This document shows positions 48,943-56,917 of a DNA stretch of 64,000 bases, in pieces; position 1 is the stretch's first letter; each line of letters begins with the position of its first letter. Where the stretch lies: NCBI GenBank assembly GCA_020912385.1, contig CP087208.1:186001-250000 (forward strand). Direction: 5' to 3'. A program made the translations under genes and the position numbers. Origin of the DNA: Neofusicoccum parvum (Eukaryota; Ascomycota; Dothideomycetes; Botryosphaeriales; Botryosphaeriaceae). The notes beneath the pieces are model-generated. The model saw only the letters and a list, made by a program, of their open reading frames with translations. It was not told the origin of the DNA and made no database searches.

Positions 48943-48953
48943 AAGTCTTAGCT
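48943..48953 (-). promoter_or_regulatory. G1 primer-binding site, self-complementary to its LTR
   Basis: Two bases after the 5' LTR the minus strand reads AGCTAAGACTT. Its exact reverse complement AAGTCTTAGCT lies inside the LTR (plus 49012-49022). The same pair is kept in G2 (16383-16393 and 16452-16462). This is the arrangement of Tf1/sushi elements, where the 5' end of the transcript folds back to prime reverse transcription. Confidence 0.7.
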
Positions 48954-48955
48954 AT

Positions 48956-49136
48956 TATTAGGGCTCAACCTTAGGATAATCACTGAAAGGTTTATTACGC
49001 TATGTACGTTAAGCTAAGACTTAAAGAGAAGAAGAAGAAGAAGAATAAAGAAGAGAACTTAAATATAAAGAGGGCTTAGTATTACGTAACTACTAATAAT
49101 CCTCTAAGGCTTCTCCTAAGGCTTTAGACTCTAACA
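48956..49136 (-). repeat. G1 5' LTR (181 bp)
   Basis: Minus strand begins TGTTAGAGTC and ends CCCTAATA (CA changed to TA). A pyrimidine-rich tract lies before the presumed transcript start at AAGTCTTAGCT. Confidence 0.92.
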
Positions 49137-49775
49137 CTAGAATTCACTCTAGAACCTAAAGATTAGGTAACTACACAGTGGCCTACTAAAACTATAGAGT
49201 ACACTCCTTACCCTACTAAGAATAGAATATATTAGACTGGAGGACTACCTCTCTAGATGTAAGGTACTAGACTATCCAAGTCCTATATATCTATACGGCT
49301 AGTATAGATAAACTCTAAAGTATATCCTCTTATTCTATCCTCACTTCCAAGTAGGTAGAGCCTAGATACTTTATAAAGCTTAAACTATAGACTACTATAC
49401 TCTACTAATAATAAAGAAAGGAGTCTATACGGCTATAGAATGGTTTCTAAAGCTAGGGCTACTAGGCTAATTTAGCCTAGCGAAGGAAATAGACTAGGAA
49501 AACTAAGAGGATTAGGAGGACCTAGTGGACTAAGAAGACTAGGATGGAATAAGAGAGCTAGGAATTAATACCTAGGATAATTATAGGACTACTATAGTAG
49601 CTACTACTAGTAAGTAGAAAAACGGAAAAAGAAAAAGTAACGCATCTAATATAAAGAGAGGAGAGGTTTTCTATCTAGAAAAGATTTTCCCCCTCGTATA
49701 AACTACTATAGATAACCTACCCCGTATAGACCCGTAAGGGAGCTAAATCGGGATGAAAATAAATTTATTTAATAT
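49137..49775 (+). mobile_element. Old LINE fragment (copy F), right piece with 3' end
   Basis: Begins with the CTAGA duplication and aligns with LINE B 22410-23055 to the 3' end, ending GAAAATAAATTTATTTAA: the (TTTA)-type tail of the variant subfamily. RIP-mutated. Confidence 0.75.
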
Positions 49776-49788
49776 TAGTTTTTATTTA

Positions 49789-49960
49789 TGTGATGGTTCA
49801 ACCCTAGGGTGAGCGCTGAAGAGTTGGATTCCGTCTATATAAAGGTCAAGCTGGGGAGGAAAGGATACGCGTCTCTAGCGACTCTATATAAGCGAATACT
49901 AGCGCTATACGTGATCGCTACGGATCCTCTAAGGCACTATTATAGGTATAAACCATAATA
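49789..49960 (-). repeat. Non-autonomous element 3' LTR (172 bp)
   Basis: Pairs with 50951-51122. Less mutated than its partner; differences are C/T and G/A. Confidence 0.8.
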
Positions 49961-49989
49961 TCACCCCCCTCCCTCCGGCCTCCGGGTGG

Positions 49990-50560
49990 AAGGCGGGATA
50001 AGGAATATATCTATCTATCCTTCTATCTATCCTTCTAAAACTAGTCCCTCCTCTAGTAAAAAATTAGCTACTTTCTTAAGCGCTCTTATAAGTAGCTTCG
50101 CTATCTACTTTACTGCTTGCTTCGGTTAACTCCCTAGCTATAGGTACTAGGACTTTCCTTCTTTAGCTGTCTAATAACCTATATACCTAGAGAGGTAACC
50201 TTAACTACTAGCTCTACTACTTACTCCGCTGCTCGTCCTATTGCTTAATCCTTATCTATTACTAATGCTCTTACCTTACTACTAGTAGGCAGCTCTCTTA
50301 TCTTACTACTAGCTAGTAGCTCTCTTATTATACTACTAGTAGGCAGCTCTCTTATCTTATTACTAGTAGGTAGCTCTCTTATCTCGCTACTAGTGGTAGC
50401 TCTCTTATTATGCTACTAGTGGTAGCTCTATTATCATACTACCTAAATAGCCAGCCTAAAGCCAAGCCCTATTTGTCCAGCTAGGCCTCCTAGCCCTATA
50501 TTCCTTCGTAATAGGCGTCGTCCTCGACGCCCGGTAGACCCCCTCTCTCCCCCCCCTCCC
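49990..50560 (-). pseudogene. Unknown coding remnant inside the non-autonomous element
   Basis: From about 50560 leftward the minus strand can be read as one protein-like frame broken only by TAG/TAA at likely Gln positions: GVYRASRTTPITKEYRARR, then a 9-residue repeat (IRELPTSS plus one), then VRALVIDKD and VVELVVKVTSLGI and IRQLKKESPS. It resembles none of the Gag or Pol proteins in the window. It may be an element-specific protein or a captured host segment. I do not recognise it. Confidence 0.4.
50270..50440 (-). repeat. 27-bp tandem repeat (about six units)
   Basis: Units with the core AGCTGCCTACTAGTAGTA (minus strand) recur every 24-30 bp, mostly 27, a multiple of three, encoding IRELPTSS-like repeats. 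Confidence 0.75.
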
Positions 50561-50585
50561 CTCTAAGGTGGGAGGAGAGTAATAG

Positions 50586-50618
50586 ATTATAAAGAGAGAG
50601 TCCCCTTTATAATCTAGT
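50586..50618. repeat. Hairpin-forming inverted repeat
   Basis: GATTATAAAG and CTTTATAATC face each other across about 11 bases, beside a long C/T tract (50528-50565). Confidence 0.6.
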
Positions 50619-50684
50619 AAGGAAAAAAATTTCTAGGAAAAACCGTTCGAGTTACCGTCGATAAGCATACTACTCTAGGTAGCC

Positions 50685-50760
50685 TATTACGTTACGCCCG
50701 TTGCGTTACGCCCGTTACGTTACGCCTATTACGTCCGTTACGCCCGTTACGCCTATTAAT
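50685..50760 (-). repeat. GTTACGCCC short-unit array
   Basis: About eight units of GTTACGCCC, with variants. On the minus strand part of it reads as Arg/Asn/Gly repeats. Confidence 0.75.
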
Positions 50761-50938
50761 CGGTTGGTCGTTATTACGTCGGTTACCGTTCGTATTATCG
50801 TTCGATCCGTTGTCGTTCCTTATTCTGTTCCAGTAATATCCTACTACAAATAGGCGATCGTAGCTAGGTAGGTAGTAACCAGCCTCCTACTCTCGCTCTG
50901 GAAGTTACGGAAAACCAATCACTGTCTAGTAGTAAGGG

Positions 50939-50948
50939 AGCTTGACCT
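50939..50948 (-). promoter_or_regulatory. Primer-binding site of the non-autonomous element, self-complementary to its LTR
   Basis: Two bases after the 5' LTR the minus strand reads AGGTCAAGCT. Its reverse complement AGCTTGACCT lies within the LTR (plus 49843-49852 in the left LTR; one C-to-T change in the right LTR). Same spacing and logic as in G1, with a different sequence. Confidence 0.6.
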
Positions 50949-50950
50949 AA

Positions 50951-51122
50951 TATAATAGTTTAATCCTAGGATGAGCGCTGAAGAGTTAGATTCCGTCTAT
51001 ACGAAGGTTAAGCTAGGGAGGAAAGGATATACGTCCCTAGTAACTCTATATAAGTAAATACTAGCGCTATACGTGATCGCCGCGGATCCTCTAAGGCACT
51101 ATTATAGGTATAAACTATAATA
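50951..51122 (-). repeat. Non-autonomous element 5' LTR (172 bp)
   Basis: Pairs with 49789-49960. Confidence 0.8.
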
Positions 51123-51134
51123 GTAAGGTAATTT

Positions 51135-51712
51135 CCTACCTATTCTATTACTTAGAGAAGTATAGGGTGAGTTCTATAGTAATAGAAGGGGTAGGTAGCT
51201 TTAGAGTTATCTAAGCTATAATCTATAACTACTTTAGGACTATAGGTTAGAGAGGTACGCTAATAGCTTTTTTAATCTTCTAGATTTTCTTTATAATATT
51301 CTTAAGGCCTAGATCCTTAGGATTAGCCTTCTAGAGGATAGTAGTAAATTCCTAGAAGATTATTTTAGTAACGTTAAGAAAATTTTTTAGCTAGAAAAAA
51401 AGAGCTAGGAGGTTACTATCTAGTATCTATAGAGCCTACTAGATAGTTTTAAGTGTTTTATTTACTCTATTAATATACTTTATACTAATAGGAGCCTACT
51501 TAGGTGCCTATTAGCTATACTATAGATAGTAGGATTAGATATCTTAAGAGAGTATTTTATTCTTTTTCTAGCCCTCTTCTTCTACTCTAGCGTGGTTACT
51601 ACTACTAGGGTTATTATATAGCTAGTTTTAAGGCTAGAAAGAGTTCTTAGGGCCCTCTTCTAGCGCTATAGCTTGAGGTCGATTTTTTAGTACGGTTATA
51701 TTTTTAGAGATT
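51135..51712 (-). mobile_element. Old LINE fragment (copy D), 5' part of ORF1
   Basis: Aligns with LINE A 14370-14940 on the same strand, including the start of ORF1 and the ATCGATTTTTTAG context near 51680-51700. Heavily RIP-mutated. Confidence 0.7.
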
Positions 51713-51766
51713 ATATATATACTAGCGCTATTCTTATTATTTAAAAATAGTATAGTTTCTATAGAT

Positions 51767-51780
51767 TATATAATAGACTA
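51767..51780. repeat. Target-site copy beside LINE C, inverted relative to 9809-9822
   Basis: TATATAATAGACTA, the reverse complement of TAGTCTATTATATA at 9809-9822. Confidence 0.75.
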
Positions 51781-51794
51781 CATACAAAAAAAAC

Positions 51795-53354
51795 ATGACC
51801 ACGCCAAAAAATCGATCCCAAGCTACGGCGCCGGGAGAGGGCCCTAGGGACTCTCCTAGGCCCAGCGAGACTCAAAATACCACTTAGAGCAGCTACAGCC
51901 GCGTTGTGGTTGATGTAGAGGCCGCAGGAAGGGGCGAACAGCCCCCTCTAGCAACCGCCTCTACCCAACCACAGCGCACCCCCAATAAACCGCAGGGCAT
52001 CCAGTATGGCGTAGAATACGTTAAAAGAGCATCAAAGACAGCAGACACCCTCCTCCAAGCCCTACAAGCACTCGCTGGCCTCCCTTCAGTCCTCTCCAGC
52101 CAGGTAAAAAATTTTCTCGACATTGCCAAGACAATCTTCCAGGATCATATCTCTATATGCTAGGAGGCAACCACCAAGGAGCCCGGCCTTAAGGATATCC
52201 TTAAGGAAGTGCAACAAGTCCAGAAGGTAGTCAGCCGACTCTAGAGTACTCCTACGCCCGTAGTACCTAGCTGGGCCAACATTACAGCCCGAGCAGCCCT
52301 AAAGCCCCCTACCCCCCCGGCCACCACTGAGCTTACCCTACACTTCCCAGACAAGACCAACAGACAGGAGGTCACAAACCTCTCTAACGAGGCCATTATT
52401 AAGAAGATTCAGGCAGGGAAAAGCCTAGCATGCAAAAAGGTGCTAGCTGCCAAGAAGCTCCCTAGTGGGGACGTTAAGCTCTTTGTGCCTGATGCTCAGA
52501 CCAGAGCAGCCCTCCTCCAGGACCAGGAATGGACTACAGGACTGGGCAGGGAAGTCCGTCCCAATCAGCAGCTCTACTCAGTGCTAGTCCACAACGTCCC
52601 CCTCGAAGGAATTGACATCAAGGATCCCCAGGCCGCCTAAACCCTTCAGGATCAGAACCTTACCCTACACCCTAGTCTTCGTATCAGCAAGCTAGCCTGG
52701 CTAAAAAGGAAGCTCCTAGAGGGGAAAACTCACTCGGCCATTATCCTTAGCACTACAGACCCCGAGGCAGCCAACTAGATTATTACTAAAGGACTTATTA
52801 GTAACTATGCTCTCCACACAGTAGAATACTATAGTACAGCCTTTACAGTGACCCAGTGCTTTAAGTGCTAGGACTATGGTCACATCTCCACCCACTGTAG
52901 AAGGGAGACCAAGTGTGGCCAGTGTGTAGAGGCACATAACACCCAGGAGTGCCCTAAGGAAAAAATGCAGTGTGCAAACTGCTCATAAAAGCACACGGCC
53001 TGGAGCAACGCCTGCCCAGCACGCAGAGCATGCCAGGTAAAGGCCACCTAGGCCCGCCTGGCAACTCTAGAGAGGTATAGGGCAGGATCCCCTGTGGCCA
53101 AGACACAGCCCCAAACTAACTGGTTGACGGTCGGGCCAAGGAAGAGGCCTAGAGAGGAGGAGCCGGCCAAGAGAGGGCTAGGTAGGCTAAGGGACCTAAG
53201 CCGCCCCCCGCCTCCCAACTAAATGCGGTTTACTGGACTCAACAGCTCCTAGTATGCCTCGGAGGAGGAGCCTACGGGAACCCCCTCCTCCTCGCAGCCT
53301 ACACCACCAACCCCCCCGCAGCCTGACTCAGAGATGGAAGGAAGTCAATATTAG
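51795..53354 (+). pseudogene. LINE C ORF1: Gag-like protein with zinc knuckles, RIP-damaged
   Basis: 520 codons including TAG at 53352-53354. Starts MTTPKNRSQ. About ten internal TAG/TAA codons replace Gln or Trp. Knuckle residues CFKC, CGQC and CANC remain readable near 52858-52990. The stop overlaps the region where ORF2 begins in another frame. Confidence 0.85.
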
Positions 53355-53374
53355 ATATAGGCTCTCTATCTATC

Positions 53375-56300
53375 GTGCAGTACAACGTCTATAAGAGTAA
53401 GAATAGGGTGATGCTCCCGTTCTTCAAGGAGGTGGACCCAAAGATCCACCATATCCTAGCCATCCAGGAACCGTGGAGGAACCCGAGGGTCAAGATAACA
53501 GCAAGACACCCTGCCTACCACATAGTTTTCCCTCAGGAGGGGACGGTAAGAACCTGCTTCTTCATAAGTAAGGCCATTGCCCCCGACTCCTGGCAAGTAA
53601 TAGTCTACTCACCAGACCTCATTACACTATCCCTTACCACTAAGACACGTACAATCCATATCCATAACTGCTACAATCCCCCGCCAGCCTCTCACACTAG
53701 TACAGCTCTGGAAACCCTATCTCTTCTACCGGAAGCTCTTAGAAAACCAGGGGAGCACATCCTCCTAGGGGACTTTAACCTCCACCATCCTATCTGGGGA
53801 GGTATAGCCTCTCTAACACACCACACCCTAGCGGATAACCTGATTGAGATAGCTACCGCAGCTAATCTTAACCTCGCCCTTCCAAGGGGCACTATCACTA
53901 GAAGAGATAGTAGTAGTGAGAGTACTCTAGACCTTGTCTTTGTATCACGGTAGCTAGAGGAGAGAATCCTTAGCTGTAGAGTCAGCTAGGAGCTTGAATC
54001 ATCCTCTGACCACCTACCTATCCTTACTATACTTGATTTTTCTCTTACCCCCGCGGAACCACGTCCCCCAAGGCCCCAGTGGAAGAAAGCAGACTGGAAG
54101 AGAACTAATGAGGTACTCTAAATAAAGCTCAAACACCTTAAAGTAGCCCCTCTTAACACTAAAGCAGACCTGGATCACTTCACTGAACTGCTCCAGGAGG
54201 CCATCGAAAGGACAATCCAGGAGACCATCCCAGTAGCGAGACCCTCACCCTGGGCCTCTATACAATGGACAAAGGAGTGTTCGGACCTGGTAAACCAGGC
54301 TAGAGCAGCCAGAAGGAAGTGGACAGCCACAGGGAGGGAGGAGGACTGGGTGGCATACTAAACCACTGCTAATAGCAAGAAGAGGCAGATCAGAAGGGAT
54401 AGAACAAAAGCATAGCGCAGAATAGTAGCTAAGATCACCTCAGACCCATCTACACTCTGGAAGCTCTCAAAGTGGGCAAGAACAAAAGCACAAGAACCAT
54501 AAGCCCCACCCCAGTTCCCACCCCTCTAGGGAGCAGATGGACAACTGCGCTACGACAATCAGGCCAAGGCAGAAATTCTTACCAACCAGTTCTTCCCCCC
54601 TCCTAGGGCCACCGACCTCTCAGACCTGGATGGGTGTATATACCCAGTACCAGTAGAGATCCCCCAAGACCTCGCCGAAGAGCAGGTCCTCCATACCATC
54701 AAGAAGCTTCCCCTAGATAAGGCACCAGGCCCAGACAAGATTATCAATAGGTTCCTAAAGCAGTGTGCTCAGACACTAAGTGGACCACTCACCAGGCTCT
54801 TCCAGAAATGCCTAGCGCTTGCATACCACCCTAGGCAGTTTAAAAGCTCTATTACCGTAGTCCTCAGGAAACCACAGAGGGATGACTACACTAAAGCCAA
54901 GTCATTTAGACCGATTGCCCTACTTAATACGCTAGGGAAGCTGCTTGAGAGGGTTGTAGCAGATCGGATCTCCTAGGCTACTGAGGCCCACAAACTGCTC
55001 CCCGATATACAGATGGGAGCTAGGAGAAACAGGTCAGCAGTAGCAGCTCTTAACCTACTTACGGAACAGATTCATACTATCTAGGCGCAAGATCCTGGGC
55101 TGGTAGCCTCAGTCCTCAGTCTGGACATCTCAGGGGCATACGACTATGTATCCCACAAGAGACTCCTCCACAATATAAGGATGGCAAGGCTCCCAGCCTG
55201 GATAGAAAGATTCACTCACTCCTTCCTACAGGACCGCACCACTCAGCTGTCCTTTAGGGACTTTACAAGCCAACCAATCCACACCACAACAGGCATCCCC
55301 CAGGGATCCTCACTATCCCCGATCCTCTATCTGTTCTTTGCCTCTAACCTACTTACAAAACTCCAAAGGGGCAACACTTTCCCCCTTGGCTTTATAGACG
55401 ATACCAACATCCTTACATTTAGTAGATCTACAGAACAAAACTATAGGATGCTAGAGGAGGCTAATAGAACCTGCGAATACTAGGCAGCTACCCACGGGTC
55501 GACCTTCTCGCCTAACAAGTACCATCTCGTTCACTTCACGAGAAGGCCAAAGAGATTCAATATAGCAGCAGGAATCCGCATCCCGGGATTTACGGGACAC
55601 CCAGAACCTACAGTCAAGATCCTGGGAGTCTATGTAGATAACAAGCTGAGATAGGGACCTCACATTAGGGAAACTAGGGCCAGGGCACTTAAGCAGTGCA
55701 CATCCCTCTCTAGACTCGCAGCATCCACCTGGGGAGCCTCATTCACTAAAGCCCGTCATATCTATACAGCAGTGGTGAGGCTAGTCCTTACCTACGGCTA
55801 CGGGGTGTGGTATATCCCGGAGGGGATCCCAGGGTGGAGGAAAATAGCCATCCAGCCACTGTAGAAGATTCAAAACTAGTGCCTTCGTACTATCTCAGGG
55901 GCGTACAAGTCAACCAGCACATAAACCTTAGAGCATAAGACGGGGATCCCTCCGCTCTCACTCTACCTAGATGAACTAACACTAGCCCAGACTATTAGGG
56001 CTAGGGATGGCCCAGTAGCAGTAGTGGTAGAGGAAACTTGCCAGAGCATCAAACAGATAGCCCGGGCTACTCTAGGCGCTAGAGGCCCAGCCGGCCCAGC
56101 TCGGAGAACCCTACTTAGAGCAAGGGTAACCTCCCTTCTCGGTAGCTGCCCCACCCTCCCGGAGCGAACAAGGCTACGTATAGCATATAGGAAGAAGTGG
56201 AAGGAGAGATGGACAACGTACACTAGCCAGGAAAGGCGGTACAGGCCAGTGGCTTAGAGCACACAGTGGAACCCAAAGATTCGACAAATTCACAGCGAAC

Positions 56301-56683
56301 TGTCTAAGCCACAGAGCACACTCGCCACTCTACTGCGTACTGAGCATATTGGGCTGGAGGACTTCCTCTCTAAGCGCAAGGTGCCAGGACACCCTAGCCC
56401 CGCCTACCCATGCGGCTGGCATAGGCAAACCCCAAAGCACATCCTCCTCTTCTGCCCCCACTTCCAACAGGGTAGGGCACAGATGCTCCAAAAGGCGGAA
56501 ACTACAGACTACCGCTCCCTTCTCTCTACAAAAAAGGGAGTCAAAGCAGCAACAGACTGGTTCTTACGCCTAGGGCTGCTTAAGCAGTTTAGCCTGGCCA
56601 GGGAATTAATCTAGGAGGACAGCCAGGAAGAGGAACCAGGAGGACCACCAGGACTACTCAGACCCGGACAACTACGAGGATAA
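53375..56683 (+). pseudogene. LINE C ORF2: endonuclease and reverse transcriptase, RIP-damaged
   Basis: 1103 codons, the same length as in A and B. The endonuclease part is open for 192 codons (53375-53953), then a TAG replaces TGG at 53951. Many further TAG codons follow. FVDD is changed to FIDD (near 55391). The C-terminal Cys/His motif is retained (near 56401-56460). The same frame extends upstream past 53375 without a clear ATG, as in the other copies. Confidence 0.9.
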
Positions 56684-56917
56684 GGACTGAAGGGATAGGG
56701 CTAGTAGGTGAATATAGGGCTGCTACAGCAGCCGCTACCGGTAAGAAGGGAAAACAGAACCAGAATTAGACATCATGCCTAGATCGAGAGGAGGGGTTTT
56801 TGCCAGGCGAAAAGGTTTTCCCCCTCGTATAAAATAACTACAGATAGCCAACCCCGCATGGACCCGTAAGGGAGCTATATCGGGAAGAAATGAATTTATC
56901 TATCTATCTATCTATCT

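Larger units (their letters stand above)
43200..49136 (-). mobile_element. G1: complete gypsy chromovirus with 181-bp LTRs
   Basis: 5.94 kb on the minus strand, inserted in old LINE F with duplication CTAGA. The LTRs (43200-43380 and 48956-49136) differ by six transitions and no transversions. Order on the minus strand: 5' LTR, primer site (48953-48943), minisatellite leader, gag (about 48790-47600), protease, reverse transcriptase, RNase H, integrase, chromodomain, 3' untranslated region, polypurine tract (43413-43381), 3' LTR. It is only moderately RIP-mutated, hence among the younger elements. The layout (short LTRs, self-complementary primer site, chromodomain) matches the Tf1/sushi branch of Ty3/gypsy. 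Confidence 0.92.
49789..51122 (-). mobile_element. Non-autonomous (TRIM/LARD-like) LTR element, 1.33 kb
   Basis: LTRs 49789-49960 and 50951-51122, both 172 bp, begin TGTGATGG / TATAATAG and end CCATAATA / CTATAATA. Minus-strand orientation is shown by a purine tract beside the left LTR (GGAGGGAGGGGGGTGA) and a primer site beside the right LTR. Between them is 990 bp with no gag-pol. The polypurine-to-LTR junction and primer-site spacing mimic G1, so G1-type elements could have mobilised it (inference). No 5-bp target duplication is evident: ATTTA on the left, GTAAG on the right. LTR ends could be off by 1-2 bases. Confidence 0.75.
51781..56917 (+). mobile_element. LINE copy C, near full length
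   Basis: 5.14 kb with ORF1 (51795-53354), ORF2 (to 56683), a 3' untranslated region and a (TATC)n tail (about 56895-56917). Homologous end to end with LINE A in the opposite orientation. Its 3' flank is the protease side of gypsy G2; its 5' flank is the unrelated sequence that carries the partner of LINE A's 3' target site. Confidence 0.92.

Noticed and set aside
49784..51127. Target-site duplication around the non-autonomous element
   Set aside because: The 5-bp words (ATTTA and GTAAG) do not match and shifting the ends by 1-2 bases does not help, so none is claimed.
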